NCBI RefSeq assembly: GCF_001741865.1
Contig: NZ_CP017147.1
Coordinates: forward strand, 620,001-684,000
DNA: 64,000 nt
DNA from: Bosea vaviloviae
GTDB lineage: Bacteria > Pseudomonadota > Alphaproteobacteria > Rhizobiales > Beijerinckiaceae
Direction: 5' to 3'
In this document: piece by piece, positions 35,362 to 47,001 of the stretch
How the letters are laid out: each line of letters starts with the position of its first letter
Position numbering within the stretch: position 1 is the first letter of the stretch
Made by a program: the position numbers and the translations under genes
The notes under the pieces: generated by a model
Seen by the model: the letters and a program-made list of their open reading frames with translations, nothing else
Database searches by the model: none
What the model was told of the DNA's origin: nothing

Positions 35362-36222
35362 ATGCCGGATCAGGCGCGCATCATCGATGGCAAGGCGGCA
35401 GCCGCCGCGCTACGGGGCGAGATCGGCCGCGAGGTCGCGGCGATCAAGGCGGAACGTGGCCTCGCGCCCGGCCTGCATGTCGTGCTCGTCGGCGAGGATC
35501 CGGCGAGCCGTGTCTATGTCGCCTCGAAGGAAAAGCTCGCCGCCGAGATCGGCATGAACTCGGTCGCGCATCGCCTGCCCGCGGAGACCAGCGAGGCCGA
35601 GCTCCTGGCCAAGATCGCCAGCCTCAACGCCGACGATGCGGTCGACGGCATCCTGGTGCAATTGCCGCTGCCCAAGCATATCGACACCGGCGCGATCATC
35701 GATGCGATCGACCCCGCCAAGGATGTCGACGGCCTGCATCCGATCAATGCCGGCAAGCTCGCCGGCGGCAAGAACGGCCTCGTGCCCTGCACGCCGCTCG
35801 GCTGCATGCTGCTGCTGCGGCAGGCGTTGCCGACGCTGTCGGGGCTGGAGGCGGTCGTGATCGGCCGCTCCGAGCTTGTCGGCCGCCCCGTGGCGCAATT
35901 GCTGCTGCAGGCCGATTGCACGGTGACCATCGCCCATTCCCGCACGCGCGACCTCGCCGCGGTGGTGCGCCGCGCCGATATCGTCGTGGCCGCGGTCGGC
36001 CGGCCGCATTTCGTCAAGCGCGACTGGATCAAGCCCGGCGCGACCGTGATCGATGTCGGCATCAACCGCACGCCCGACGGCAAGCTGGTCGGCGATGTCG
36101 ATTTCGCCGAAGCGGTCAGTGTCGCCGGCGCGATCACGCCAGTGCCGGGCGGCGTCGGCCCGATGACAATCGCCTGCCTGTTGCGCAACACGCTGACGGC
36201 GTTCAGGGCAAGGCGGGGATAA
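35362..36222 (+). CDS. folD: Bifunctional methylenetetrahydrofolate dehydrogenase/cyclohydrolase
   Basis: A 286-residue enzyme of one-carbon folate metabolism that interconverts 5,10-methylene-, methenyl- and 10-formyl-THF with NADP. Motifs are [20 protein letters not shown] (with the catalytic Tyr/Lys), [42 protein letters not shown] (NADP site) and [16 protein letters not shown]. The ATG at 35362 was selected because the conserved protein begins here. Length is standard. It is divergent from the deaminase-like gene and convergent with the HepT gene, with no clear terminator in the 3-bp gap. Confidence 0.97.
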   Translation: MPDQARIIDGKAAAAALRGEIGREVAAIKAERGLAPGLHVVLVGEDPASRVYVASKEKLAAEIGMNSVAHRLPAETSEAELLAKIASLNADDAVDGILVQLPLPKHIDTGAIIDAIDPAKDVDGLHPINAGKLAGGKNGLVPCTPLGCMLLLRQALPTLSGLEAVVIGRSELVGRPVAQLLLQADCTVTIAHSRTRDLAAVVRRADIVVAAVGRPHFVKRDWIKPGATVIDVGINRTPDGKLVGDVDFAEAVSVAGAITPVPGGVGPMTIACLLRNTLTAFRARRG

Positions 36223-36225
36223 ATC

Positions 36226-36570
36226 TCAGGCGCGCGAGCGCCGGAGCAGATCCTCGACCGCGGCGCGTAGAGCCGGCAAGTCGTCCATAACAATTGACCA
36301 GATCAGCGCCGGGTCGACGCGCCAATATTCATGCCTGATCCTGTTGCCGATCGAGCGGACGTCACTCCAAGCAATCTCCGGTCGCATTTCAAGCAGTGCG
36401 TCCGGAAGATGGCGCACGGCTTCGGAAATGATCTCGAGCGACCGCTCCGTTCCCCGCTGCAGAAAGAGCGCTGTCGCAAAGGAGGCTTGGGTGTGGCCGA
36501 CAAGCTCCTGCTCAATGAGCATGATTGGGTCGAGAATCTCCTCGATGACGACGTCGCTTCGACGCACCAT
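36226..36570 (-). CDS. hepT: HepT-like HEPN-domain toxin (DUF86)
   Basis: A 114-residue all-helical HEPN protein starting MVRRSDVVIEEILDPIMLIE and containing FLQRGTERSLEIISEAVRHLP. The signature helix reads SIGNRIRHEYWRVDPALIW. In canonical HepT toxins this motif is RNxLxHxY. Here His80 and Tyr82 are present, but the first Arg aligns with Gly75, with Arg77 and Arg79 nearby. HepT proteins are ribonuclease-type toxins that are AMPylated by their MntA partner. The gene overlaps the MntA stop by ATGA, so it is expressed as the second gene of a toxin-antitoxin operon. Confidence 0.82.
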   Translation of the reverse strand: MVRRSDVVIEEILDPIMLIEQELVGHTQASFATALFLQRGTERSLEIISEAVRHLPDALLEMRPEIAWSDVRSIGNRIRHEYWRVDPALIWSIVMDDLPALRAAVEDLLRRSRA

Positions 36571-36872
36571 CAGAAGACCCGGATCGCTTCCCGTTCGATT
36601 TGCACCCGGAGCTTGGGATGCAGGCTCGATCGCGTCGTCAGATCGACGGCAACGCCGAGCTCCTCCGTAAGATAGCGCTGCATTCCTACGAGATCGAGCA
36701 GAGAGAACTTCCGGCCGGGCTCGATGTCGATGAAAATATCGATGTCGCTGTCGTCTCTCGCCTCGTTGCGAGCAGTCGAGCCATAGACGAACGCAGCCTG
36801 TGCGCCACGATCGCGCAAGATTTTGGCACGGCAGACCAATTCGGCAGTGGCTTGATCACGGTTCATGCCCAT
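36570..36872 (-). CDS. mntA: MntA-type nucleotidyltransferase antitoxin
   Basis: A 100-residue minimal nucleotidyltransferase. It has the hallmark GSX10DXD: YGSTARNEARDDSDIDIF (residues 30-47), with the third catalytic Asp in GVAVDLTT. MntA polyadenylates the tyrosine of HepT and so neutralises it. Two ATGs are possible (36872 and 36866); neither has an obvious ribosome site. It is directly upstream of hepT with an ATGA overlap and is inserted between folD and lpdA, a location not linked to either. Confidence 0.85.
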   Translation of the reverse strand: MGMNRDQATAELVCRAKILRDRGAQAAFVYGSTARNEARDDSDIDIFIDIEPGRKFSLLDLVGMQRYLTEELGVAVDLTTRSSLHPKLRVQIEREAIRVF

Positions 36873-36914
36873 ATTTTACATTAAACAGGGCCGGAAGCGA
36901 ATGACGACCGCCCC

Positions 36915-38312
36915 TCACATATGGATCTGACGCTTGTCCACGGCGAGCGCGGCTTCCTTCACCGCTTCGGCCAGCGTCGGATGCGCATGGCAGGTGCGGG
37001 CGAGGTCCTCGGCCGAGCCGCCGAACTCCATCAGCACCGTGACCTCGGCGATCAGATCGCCGGCATGGGGGCCGATGATGTGGCAGCCGAGCACGCGGTC
37101 GCTCGCGGCATCCGCCAGGAACTTCACGAAGCCATCGGTATGGCGCATGGCGCGCGCCCGGCCATTGGCCGTGAAGGGGAACTTGCCGACCTTGTAGGCG
37201 ACGCCTGCGGCCTTGAGCTCTTCCTCGGTCTTGCCGATCGCGGCGACCTCGGGAGCCGTGTAGACGATGCCGGGGATGGCGTCGTAATTCACATGGCCGG
37301 CCTTGCCGGCGATGATCTCGGCGACCGCCATGCCCTCATCCTCGGCCTTATGAGCAAGCATCGGGCCGCGCACCACGTCGCCGATGGCGTAGATGCCGGC
37401 TACATTGGTCTTGAAATGATCGTCGATGATGACGCGGCCGCGCTCGGTCGCGACGCCGGCCGCTTCCAGGCCGAGCCCGTCGGTGTTCGGGCGACGGCCG
37501 ATCGCGACCAGCACGATATCGGCCGAAAGCGTCTTGGCCTCGCCCCCAGCGGCGGGCTCGACGGTGACGGTCGCGCCCTTCTTGGCCGTCTCGACCTTGG
37601 TGACCTTGGCGCCGAGCTGGAAGGTGAAGCCCTGCTTCTCCAGGATGCGCTGGAACTGCTTGGCGATCTCGCCATCCATGCCGGGCAGGATGCGGTCGAG
37701 ATATTCGACCACGGTGACCTTGGCGCCGAGACGGCTCCAGACCGAACCGATCTCGAGCCCGATCACGCCGGCGCCGACCACGACCAGTTCCTTGGGAACG
37801 GCGGTCAGCTCGAGCGCGCCGGTCGAGGTCACGACGACCTTCTCATCGACGGTCACGCCAGGCAGGTTGGTAGATTCCGAGCCCGTCGCGATGACGATGG
37901 CCTTGGTCTCGAGCTCCTGCGTCTTGCCGTCCTCGGCGGTGACCACGACCTTGCCGGCCGCCGGGATCGAGGCGGTGCCGTGGAAGGGCTCGATCTTGTT
38001 CTTCTTCAGCAGGAAGGCGACGCCGTTGACGTTGGCATCGACCGTCTCCTGCTTGTGGACCAGCATCTGCTTGAGATCGAGCTTGGGCGTGCCGACCGTG
38101 ATGCCGAGGCTCGGGAAGGTGTGGCTCGCCTCCTCGAACATCTCGGAGGCATGTAGCAGCGCCTTGGACGGGATGCAGCCGACATTCAGGCAGGTGCCGC
38201 CATGGGTCTTGCGCTTCTCCACCACCGCGACCTTGAGGCCGAGCTGAGCAGCGCGGATGGCGCAGACATAGCCGCCGGGGCCGGTTCCGATGACGACGAG
38301 ATCGTAGGACAT
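36915..38312 (-). CDS. lpdA: Dihydrolipoyl dehydrogenase (E3)
   Basis: A 465-residue flavoprotein that reoxidises lipoamide in 2-oxoglutarate dehydrogenase (and possibly other) complexes. It has FAD-binding [10 protein letters not shown] (9-18), redox-active cysteines in [13 protein letters not shown] (Cys41, Cys46), NAD-binding [16 protein letters not shown], and the C-terminal [13 protein letters not shown] with the catalytic His/Glu pair. It is the last gene of the mdh-sucCDAB operon, after two small unrelated genes. It is the E3 that would serve SucA and SucB. Confidence 0.96.
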   Translation of the reverse strand: MSYDLVVIGTGPGGYVCAIRAAQLGLKVAVVEKRKTHGGTCLNVGCIPSKALLHASEMFEEASHTFPSLGITVGTPKLDLKQMLVHKQETVDANVNGVAFLLKKNKIEPFHGTASIPAAGKVVVTAEDGKTQELETKAIVIATGSESTNLPGVTVDEKVVVTSTGALELTAVPKELVVVGAGVIGLEIGSVWSRLGAKVTVVEYLDRILPGMDGEIAKQFQRILEKQGFTFQLGAKVTKVETAKKGATVTVEPAAGGEAKTLSADIVLVAIGRRPNTDGLGLEAAGVATERGRVIIDDHFKTNVAGIYAIGDVVRGPMLAHKAEDEGMAVAEIIAGKAGHVNYDAIPGIVYTAPEVAAIGKTEEELKAAGVAYKVGKFPFTANGRARAMRHTDGFVKFLADAASDRVLGCHIIGPHAGDLIAEVTVLMEFGGSAEDLARTCHAHPTLAEAVKEAALAVDKRQIHM

Positions 38313-38338
38313 GGTCTCTCTTTCAGTCAGTCTTATGA

Positions 38339-38761
38339 TTACTGCGCCAGCGGCGCGTTGAAGGCCCAGACATGGCCGAAGGGGTCGCGCAGGCGGCCGT
38401 AGCGGGCGCCCCAGAACACGTCGCTCGCCGGCATGAACACCTCGGCCCCAGCAGCCTCGGCCTTCGCCACGGCGGCGTCGACATCGGCCGGCGCCGGCAA
38501 GTTGATGCTGATCGTGATGCTCGCAGCGGCATGACCGGCCGGCGCCATGACATGCCCGCCGAACTCGGGGAACTCGTCATGCAGCATGACCTCGCTGCCG
38601 AAAAGCGCGAGATTGGCGTGCATCACCCGCAGGCCGTCATCGGCCATGGCCTTGAATGTGCACTGCGCGCCGAAGGCCTTCTCATAGAAGGCGATCGCCT
38701 CGATGCCGCCCTTGACGCAGAGATGCGGCTGGATCGGAGGGGGATTGGGTCCGAAGGCCAT
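38339..38761 (-). CDS. VOC family (glyoxalase/PhnB-like) protein
   Basis: A 140-residue metalloprotein-fold protein, PhnB-like. It reads [27 protein letters not shown], with the vicinal-oxygen-chelate betas [21 protein letters not shown] and [24 protein letters not shown]. The DPFGHVW motif is typical of the C-terminal half. Function could be glyoxalase-type or antibiotic-binding; not determinable. It lies between MAPEG and lpdA genes in the TCA operon, with 26-bp and 18-bp gaps to its neighbours. Confidence 0.85.
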   Translation of the reverse strand: MAFGPNPPPIQPHLCVKGGIEAIAFYEKAFGAQCTFKAMADDGLRVMHANLALFGSEVMLHDEFPEFGGHVMAPAGHAAASITISINLPAPADVDAAVAKAEAAGAEVFMPASDVFWGARYGRLRDPFGHVWAFNAPLAQ

Positions 38762-38779
38762 GTTTGATCTCCCTGCGGC

Positions 38780-39163
38780 TCAGATCAGCAGGCGCGCCGC
38801 CATCAGCGCCAGCCCCACCGTGGCGACGAGCCAGACCAGGCTGCGCCAATAGCGGATGCCGACCAGATAGAGCGGCAAATAGACGAGGCGGGCCGCAAGC
38901 CAAACCGCGCTTCCGAGCAGGCCTATTCCGTCCCCACGCCCGCTCGCGACCAGGGTCACCGCCAGGATCGCGAAAGCCGCATAGGTCTCCATATAGTTGC
39001 GCAGCGCCCGCTCGGCTCGCCCCGCAATGACGCCTTGCGGCCTCAACCCTTCATCGCGCGGCCCGGCATTCCAATCCGAGCCAAGCTCGCTTGTCGCCGC
39101 GATCGCCTGCGCCCCGATATGGACGAAGAGGAGCGCGACGCTCGCGACGATCAGGAAGAGCAT
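38780..39163 (-). CDS. MAPEG family membrane protein
   Basis: A 127-residue integral membrane protein with four hydrophobic helices (MLFLIVASVALLFVHIG, AAFAILAVTLVAS, IGLLGSAVWLAARLVYLPLYL, LVWLVATVGLALMAARLL). It has the MAPEG motif RAERALRNYMETYAAF around residues 49-64. MAPEG proteins are glutathione- or lipid-linked membrane enzymes; bacterial ones are mostly uncharacterised. Start and stop lie close to sucB (12 bp) and the VOC gene (18 bp), so it is co-transcribed in the TCA operon. It has no evident link to 2-oxoglutarate dehydrogenase. Confidence 0.85.
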   Translation of the reverse strand: MLFLIVASVALLFVHIGAQAIAATSELGSDWNAGPRDEGLRPQGVIAGRAERALRNYMETYAAFAILAVTLVASGRGDGIGLLGSAVWLAARLVYLPLYLVGIRYWRSLVWLVATVGLALMAARLLI

Positions 39164-39175
39164 GGGCTCGCTGTC

Positions 39176-40486
39176 TCAGAGGTCGAGCACGAGACGCGCC
39201 GGATCCTCCAGCGCTTCCTTGATGCGGACGAGGAAGGTCACGGCTTCCTTGCCGTCGATGATGCGGTGGTCGTAGCTGACCGCCAGATACATCATCGGCC
39301 GGATCACGATCTGGCCGCCGACGACCATCGGGCGCTCCTGGATCTTATGCATGCCCAGGATCGCCGATTGCGGCGCGTTCAGGATCGGCGTCGACATCAG
39401 CGAGCCGTAGACGCCGCCATTCGAGATGGTGAAGGTGCCGCCCTGCATGTCCTCGATCTTGAGGGCGCCGTCGCGCGCCTTCTTGCCGAGCACGCCGATC
39501 GCCTTCTCGACACCCGCAATCGAGAGCTGGTCGGCGTCGCGCACCACCGGCACGACCAGGCCCTTATCGGTGCCGACCGCGACGGCGACATGGTAGTAGT
39601 TCTTGTAGACGATGTCGGTGCCGTCGATCTCGGCGTTGACGGAGGGGATCTCCTTCAGCGCCTGCACGCAGGCCTTCACGAAGAAGCCCATGAAGCCGAG
39701 CTTCACGCCGTGCTTCTTCTCGAACACGTCCTTGTACTGGTTGCGCAGCGCCATCACCGCCGACATGTCCACCTCGTTGAAGGTGGTCAGCATCGCCGCC
39801 GTCGCCTGCGCTTCCTTGAGGCGGCGCGCGATGGTCTGGCGCAGCTTGGTCATCTTGACGCGCTCTTCGCGCGAGGCGTCATCGGGAGCGGACGGGGCGC
39901 GAACCTGGATCGGCGCAGCCGGGGCGGCGGGCGCCGGAGCAGCCGAACCGGCCGCGATCGCCGCCAGCATGTCGCCCTTGGTGACGCGGCCATCCTTGCC
40001 CGAAGCGCTGACGCTCGCCGGGTCGACGCCGCTCTCGGCCGCGAGACGGCTGACGGCGGGGCCTGAATCGGCGGCCTTCGTCGCGGGCTTGATCGTCGTG
40101 TCGCCGGCGACCTCGCCGGTCTTCTTCTCGGCGGCGGCGGTGGTCGCCTCGCCGGCTTTGCCGGCGGCCTGCGCCACAGCAGCGTCGGCCTTCTTCTCTT
40201 CGGCCTTGGCAGGAACTTCGGCCTTGGCAGGAGCAGCGGCCTTGCCGTCGCCAGCCGTGATCATGCCGAGCAGCGCGCTGACGCCGACCGTGTCGCCTTC
40301 CTTGGCGACGATCTCGCCAAGCACGCCCGCTGCCGGCGCGTTGACCTCGAGCGTGACCTTGTCGGTCTCCAGCTCGACCAAAGGCTCGTCGGCCTTCACC
40401 GCGTCGCCCGGCTTCTTGAACCACTTGCCGATCGTGGCCTCGGAAACGGATTCGCCGAGGGTGGGTACGCGGATTTCGGTCGCCAT
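39176..40486 (-). CDS. sucB: 2-oxoglutarate dehydrogenase E2 (dihydrolipoamide succinyltransferase)
   Basis: A 436-residue E2 subunit of the 2-oxoglutarate dehydrogenase complex. It starts with one lipoyl domain with the lipoylated Lys43 in ETDKVTLE. An Ala/Lys-rich linker ([19 protein letters not shown]) follows, then a peripheral-subunit-binding domain ([27 protein letters not shown], about 143-172). The acyltransferase catalytic domain ends with [13 protein letters not shown], bearing the catalytic histidine. One lipoyl domain and this linker style are usual for OGDH E2. It sits between sucA and MAPEG genes. Confidence 0.96.
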   Translation of the reverse strand: MATEIRVPTLGESVSEATIGKWFKKPGDAVKADEPLVELETDKVTLEVNAPAAGVLGEIVAKEGDTVGVSALLGMITAGDGKAAAPAKAEVPAKAEEKKADAAVAQAAGKAGEATTAAAEKKTGEVAGDTTIKPATKAADSGPAVSRLAAESGVDPASVSASGKDGRVTKGDMLAAIAAGSAAPAPAAPAAPIQVRAPSAPDDASREERVKMTKLRQTIARRLKEAQATAAMLTTFNEVDMSAVMALRNQYKDVFEKKHGVKLGFMGFFVKACVQALKEIPSVNAEIDGTDIVYKNYYHVAVAVGTDKGLVVPVVRDADQLSIAGVEKAIGVLGKKARDGALKIEDMQGGTFTISNGGVYGSLMSTPILNAPQSAILGMHKIQERPMVVGGQIVIRPMMYLAVSYDHRIIDGKEAVTFLVRIKEALEDPARLVLDL

Positions 40487-40540
40487 GTCAGGCCTCTGTT
40501 GGTGTCTTTGTCTGGCGTGTCGTGATGAGCGCTACTGGTG

Positions 40541-43498
40541 TCAGGCCGCGAAGGCTTCGTCCAGGAACGCGTTGAGCTGTGCGAGGTGCTTGGACATCAG
40601 GCCGGTCGCCGTCGCGGCCGATGCCGGGCGTCCGACATAGCGCGGCCGCTTCGACTTGACTCCGGCATGGCCCAGAACCCATTCGAGATAAGGTTCGACG
40701 AAGGTCCAGGAGCCCATGTTCTTCGGCTCCTCCTGGCACCAGACCACGTCTGCGCCCTTGAAGCGCGCCAGCTCATGCGCCAGCGACTTCAGCGGGAACG
40801 GATAGAGCTGCTCGACGCGCATCAGATAGACGTCGTCCAGCCCACGCTTCTCGCGCTCCTCCAGCAGGTCGAAATAGACCTTGCCCGAGCACAGCACGAC
40901 GCGGCGGATCTTGGCGTCCTTGACCAGCTTGGTGGTCGAGCGGCCGCGCTCGGCATCGTCATGCAGCACACGATGGAAGGTCGAGCCCTCGGCGAGCTCG
41001 GCGAGGTCGGAGACGCAGCGCTTGTGGCGCAGCAGCGACTTCGGCGTCATCAGGATCAGCGGCTTGCGGAAGTCGCGCTTCAGCTGCCGGCGCAGGATGT
41101 GGAAATAGCTCGCCGGCGTCGAGCAGTTCGCCACCTGCATGTTGTCTTCCGCACACATCTGCAGGAAGCGCTCCAGCCGGGCCGAGGAATGCTCCGGCCC
41201 CTGGCCCTCATAGCCATGCGGCAGCAGGCAGACGAGGCCCGACATGCGCAGCCATTTGCGCTCGCCCGACGAGATGAACTGGTCGAACAGCACCTGCGCG
41301 CCATTGGCGAAGTCGCCGAACTGCGCTTCCCAGCAGGTCAGGGCGTTCGGCTCTGACAGCGTGTAGCCATACTCGAAGCCGAGCACCGCCTCTTCCGAGA
41401 GCATCGAGTTGATGACCTCGTAGCGCGACTGGCTCTCGCGGATATGGTTCAGCGAGGTGTGGCGCGCCTCGGTCTCCTGGTCGATCAGCACGGAATGGCG
41501 TTGGCTGAAGGTGCCGCGCTCGCAATCCTGGCCCGAGAGCCGGACCGGGTTGCCGTCGAGCAGGAGCGAGCCGAAGGCCAGCGACTCCGCCGTCGCCCAG
41601 TCGATGCCTTGCCCGGTCTCGACCGCCTTGCGGCGGTTGTCGAGGAAGCGCTGGATCGTCTTGTGGACGTTGAAGCCGGGCGGGGTCGCTGTGATCTTCT
41701 CGGTGATCTCCTTGAGAACCTCGGCGGGAACGCCGGTTGCGCCGCGACGCGGATCGTCCTCATCGGCGCGGATCGCCTTCATGCCGGCCCAGCGGCCGTC
41801 GAGCCAGTCGGCCTTGTTCGGCTTGAAGGCCTGGCCCGCATCGAATTCGATCTCGAGCTTGGCCTTCCAGGCCGCGCGCGCCTCATCGATCTCGCCGGGC
41901 TGGATCACGCCCTCGGCCTCGAGCTTGGCGGAATAGAGCTCCAGCGTCGTCTGGTGGCCGCGGATCTTGCGGTACATCAGCGGCTGGGTGAAGCCCGGCT
42001 CGTCGCCCTCGTTATGGCCGAAGCGGCGATAGCAGAACATATCGACCACGACCGGCTTGTGGAACTTCTGCCGGAACTCGATCGCGATCTTGGCAGCGAA
42101 GACGACGGCTTCCGGATCGTCGCCATTCACATGGAAGACCGGAGCCTCGACCATCTTGGCCACATCGGACGGATAGGGCGAGGAGCGCGAATAACGCGGA
42201 TAGGTCGTGAAACCGATCTGGTTGTTGATGATGAAATGCACGGAGCCGCCGGTGCGATGGCCTTTCAGACCGGACAGGCCCAGGCATTCCGCCACCACGC
42301 CCTGGCCGGCGAAGGCGGCGTCGCCATGCAGCAGGAGCGGCAGCACCTTGGAGCGCTCGACGATATCGCCGAACTGGTCCTGCTTGGCGCGGACCTTGCC
42401 GAGCACGACGGGGTCGACGATCTCGAGATGCGACGGGTTGGCGGTCAGCGAGACGTGGACATTGTTGCCGTCGAACTCACGGTCGCTGGAGGCGCCGAGA
42501 TGGTACTTGACGTCGCCCGAACCCTCGACGTCGTCGGGAGCGAAGGAGCCGCCCTTGAACTCGTGGAACAGCGCGCGGTGCGGCTTGCCCAGAACTTGGG
42601 TCAAGACGTTGAGGCGGCCGCGATGGGCCATGCCGAAGACGATGTCGCGCACGCCCAGCGCGCCGCCGCGCTTGATGATCTGCTCCAGCGCCGGGATCAG
42701 GGATTCAGCCCCATCGAGGCCGAAGCGCTTGGTGCCGGTGTATTTCAGGTCGATGAACTTCTCGAAGCCCTCGGCCTCGACGAGCTTGTTCAGGATCGCC
42801 TTCTTGCCCTCGCGGGTGAAGGCGATCTCCTTGTCGGGGCCCTCGATCCGCTCCTGCAGCCACGCCTTCTGCTCCGGATCGGAGATGTGCATGAACTCGA
42901 TGCCGACCGTGCTGCAATAAGTGCGCTGCAGGATCGCGGTCATCTCGCGGATCGTGGCGAACTCCATGCCGAGCACGTTGTCGATGAAGATCTTGCGGTC
43001 GAGATCGGCCTCGGTGAAACCGAAAGCGGCCGGCGAGAACTCCTCGGGATCCCGGGCCTGCTCGATCCCCAGCGGATCGAGCTTGGCGTGGAGATGGCCG
43101 CGCATGCGGTAGGCGCGGATCAGCATGATGGCGCGCACGGAATCGCGCGTCGCCTGCTGCACGTCAGACGCACTCAGGGCGGTGCCGGCGGCCTTGGCCT
43201 TGGCGCCGAGCTTGTCGGAGACAACCTTCTCGACGACAGCCCAGTTGCCGTCGAGCGCCGAGACCAGCTCGCCATTGGCATGGACCGGCCAGTTCGGCTT
43301 GGTCCAGGACGCGCCCTTGGCGTTCTGGATGATGGCCGAGCCCTCATCCTTCAGCCCGGCGAAGAAACCCTGCCACTGCTCGTCGACCGATTTCGGATCG
43401 GCCTGATAGCGGGCGTAGAGATCTTCGATATAGGCTGCGTTGCCGCCATAGAGGAAACCCGTCTGGGCGAGAGCCTCGTTGATGTCCTGGCGAGCCAT
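40541..43498 (-). CDS. sucA: 2-oxoglutarate dehydrogenase E1
   Basis: A 985-residue thiamine-diphosphate enzyme that decarboxylates 2-oxoglutarate and transfers the succinyl group to SucB. The N-terminus (QTGFLYGGNAAYIEDLYARYQADP) is the E2-binding segment; the core contains GMAHRGRLNVLTQVLGKPH, LLHGDAAFAGQG and the transketolase-like FINNQIGFTT region. The C-terminal domain includes EYGYTLSEPNAL. Length is normal for alphaproteobacterial SucA. It is preceded by sucD with a palindromic repeat in the gap. Confidence 0.97.
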   Translation of the reverse strand: MARQDINEALAQTGFLYGGNAAYIEDLYARYQADPKSVDEQWQGFFAGLKDEGSAIIQNAKGASWTKPNWPVHANGELVSALDGNWAVVEKVVSDKLGAKAKAAGTALSASDVQQATRDSVRAIMLIRAYRMRGHLHAKLDPLGIEQARDPEEFSPAAFGFTEADLDRKIFIDNVLGMEFATIREMTAILQRTYCSTVGIEFMHISDPEQKAWLQERIEGPDKEIAFTREGKKAILNKLVEAEGFEKFIDLKYTGTKRFGLDGAESLIPALEQIIKRGGALGVRDIVFGMAHRGRLNVLTQVLGKPHRALFHEFKGGSFAPDDVEGSGDVKYHLGASSDREFDGNNVHVSLTANPSHLEIVDPVVLGKVRAKQDQFGDIVERSKVLPLLLHGDAAFAGQGVVAECLGLSGLKGHRTGGSVHFIINNQIGFTTYPRYSRSSPYPSDVAKMVEAPVFHVNGDDPEAVVFAAKIAIEFRQKFHKPVVVDMFCYRRFGHNEGDEPGFTQPLMYRKIRGHQTTLELYSAKLEAEGVIQPGEIDEARAAWKAKLEIEFDAGQAFKPNKADWLDGRWAGMKAIRADEDDPRRGATGVPAEVLKEITEKITATPPGFNVHKTIQRFLDNRRKAVETGQGIDWATAESLAFGSLLLDGNPVRLSGQDCERGTFSQRHSVLIDQETEARHTSLNHIRESQSRYEVINSMLSEEAVLGFEYGYTLSEPNALTCWEAQFGDFANGAQVLFDQFISSGERKWLRMSGLVCLLPHGYEGQGPEHSSARLERFLQMCAEDNMQVANCSTPASYFHILRRQLKRDFRKPLILMTPKSLLRHKRCVSDLAELAEGSTFHRVLHDDAERGRSTTKLVKDAKIRRVVLCSGKVYFDLLEEREKRGLDDVYLMRVEQLYPFPLKSLAHELARFKGADVVWCQEEPKNMGSWTFVEPYLEWVLGHAGVKSKRPRYVGRPASAATATGLMSKHLAQLNAFLDEAFAA

Positions 43499-43525
43499 GA
43501 TCTGTCCTGCCTCTCTTGATGCTTA

Positions 43526-43592
43526 GCGAATAGCGAGTGGCGAGTAGGTGGCGGCGGGCGCTCTATTCGCCATTCGCTACTCGCTATTCGCC
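43526..43592. repeat. Palindromic repeat R7 between sucA and sucD
   Basis: Imperfect inverted repeat: GCGAATAGCGAGTGGCGAGT on the left and CATTCGCTACTCGCTATTCG on the right around a CGGCGGGCGCTC loop. A related copy lies at 45704-45771. In the operon mRNA it would form a hairpin between sucD and sucA. Confidence 0.8.
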
Positions 43593-43594
43593 GT

Positions 43595-44479
43595 TCAGCC
43601 CTTCAACACGTCGACCAAGGTCTTTCCAAGGCGCGCCGGCGAGGGCGAGACCCGGATGCCGGCCGCTTCCATGGCCGCGATCTTGTCTTCCGCGCCGCCC
43701 TTGCCGCCCGAGATGATCGCGCCGGCATGGCCCATGCGACGTCCGGGAGGCGCCGTGCGACCGGCGATGAAGCCGACCATCGGCTTCTTGCGGCCACGCT
43801 TGGCTTCGTCCTTGATGAACTGCGCCGCGTCCTCTTCCGCCGAGCCGCCGATCTCGCCGATCATCACGATCGACTTGGTGTGCTCGTCGGCCAGGAACAT
43901 CTCCAGCATGTCGATGAACTCGGTGCCCTTGACCGGGTCGCCGCCGATGCCGACGGCCGTGGTCTGGCCCAGGCCCTCGCGGGTGGTCTGGAACACCGCC
44001 TCATAGGTCAGCGTGCCCGAGCGCGAGACGATGCCGACCGAACCCGGCTTGAAGATGTTGGCCGGCATGATGCCGATCTTGCTTTCGCCGGCCGTGACGA
44101 CGCCGGGGCAGTTCGGCCCGATCAGGCGCGACTTGGAGCCCGACAGCGAACGCTTGACGCGCACCATGTCGAGCACCGGGATGCCCTCGGTGATGCAGAT
44201 GATCAGCGGGATCTCGGCGTCGATCGCCTCGCAGATCGCGTCCGCTGCGCCCGGAGGCGGCACGTAGACGACGGACGCCGTGGCGCCGGTCTTGTCACGG
44301 GCTTCGGCGACGGTATCGAAGACCGGCAGGCCCAGATGCAGCGCGCCGCCTTTGCCCGGCGAGGTGCCGCCGACCATCTGCGTGCCATAAGCGATGGCCT
44401 GCTCGGAATGGAAGGTGCCGTTCTTGCCGGTGAAGCCCTGGCAGATGACCTTGGTGTTCTTGTCGATCAGGATGGACAT
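43595..44479 (-). CDS. sucD: Succinate-CoA ligase subunit alpha
   Basis: A 294-residue alpha subunit of succinyl-CoA synthetase. It has the CoA-binding [15 protein letters not shown] and GGTSPGKGG near the N-terminus, [14 protein letters not shown], and the phosphorylated active-site histidine in [15 protein letters not shown]. It works with SucC to make ATP or GTP from succinyl-CoA. It starts 9 bp after the sucC stop. Confidence 0.97.
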   Translation of the reverse strand: MSILIDKNTKVICQGFTGKNGTFHSEQAIAYGTQMVGGTSPGKGGALHLGLPVFDTVAEARDKTGATASVVYVPPPGAADAICEAIDAEIPLIICITEGIPVLDMVRVKRSLSGSKSRLIGPNCPGVVTAGESKIGIMPANIFKPGSVGIVSRSGTLTYEAVFQTTREGLGQTTAVGIGGDPVKGTEFIDMLEMFLADEHTKSIVMIGEIGGSAEEDAAQFIKDEAKRGRKKPMVGFIAGRTAPPGRRMGHAGAIISGGKGGAEDKIAAMEAAGIRVSPSPARLGKTLVDVLKG

Positions 44480-44488
44480 GGTTTCTCC

Positions 44489-45685
<1,197 letters not shown>

Positions 45686-45703
45686 GTGCGGGAATTCCTT
45701 GAA

Positions 45704-45771
45704 AGCGAATGGCGAATGGCGAGTAGCGAATGGATGATGGCAGGGGCTCTATTCGCCATTCGCCATTCGCT
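45704..45771. repeat. Palindromic repeat R7 between sucC and mdh
   Basis: GCGAATGGCGAATGGCGAGT is complementary to the downstream ATTCGCCATTCGCCATTCGC, with GATGATGGCAGGGGCTCT between. It is the second R7 copy in this operon (the other is at 43526-43592). Confidence 0.8.
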
Positions 45772-45776
45772 CTGTT

Positions 45777-46742
<966 letters not shown>

Positions 46743-46963
46743 CTAGTCCTTGTCCTTAGGTGCTGCGGGAGGCCGGTGGCCGGCCGAAACCGTGGGTTTC
46801 TTTGGCCCAAACGGGGCTTTTGCCGCAACCCTGTCGTTTGCGGGGATGAAGACCGGCCTCGATGCGCGCCGGTTTGGGGCTCAACCGACCAATCGGCCTG
46901 ATTTCAAGCACTTGCACCGGGCGAAAATGCGGCCGCCCTGTCCAACGCCGAGAAAACCGGCAA

Positions 46964-46992
46964 TGACAATTTACATAATTTGTAATTTGTCA
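46964..46992. promoter_or_regulatory. AT-rich inverted repeat upstream of the TCA operon
   Basis: TGACAATTTAC is followed after 7 bp by GTAATTTGTCA, arms that match at 10 of 11 positions. The site is strongly AT-rich in a GC-rich window. It lies 9 bp beyond the TetR gene's stop and 225 bp upstream of mdh. The symmetric form suggests a dimeric regulator site; whether it is the TetR protein's operator or marks the mdh promoter is not shown. Nothing else stands out in 46740-46963. Confidence 0.5.
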
Positions 46993-47001
46993 CAAGATTT
47001 T

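Noticed and set aside
41444..43519. A long open frame of about 690 codons on the plus strand opposite sucA
   Set aside because: High-GC codon bias gives antisense open frames. sucA on the minus strand has full homology and normal motifs; the antisense frame is low-complexity Arg/Asp/Leu.
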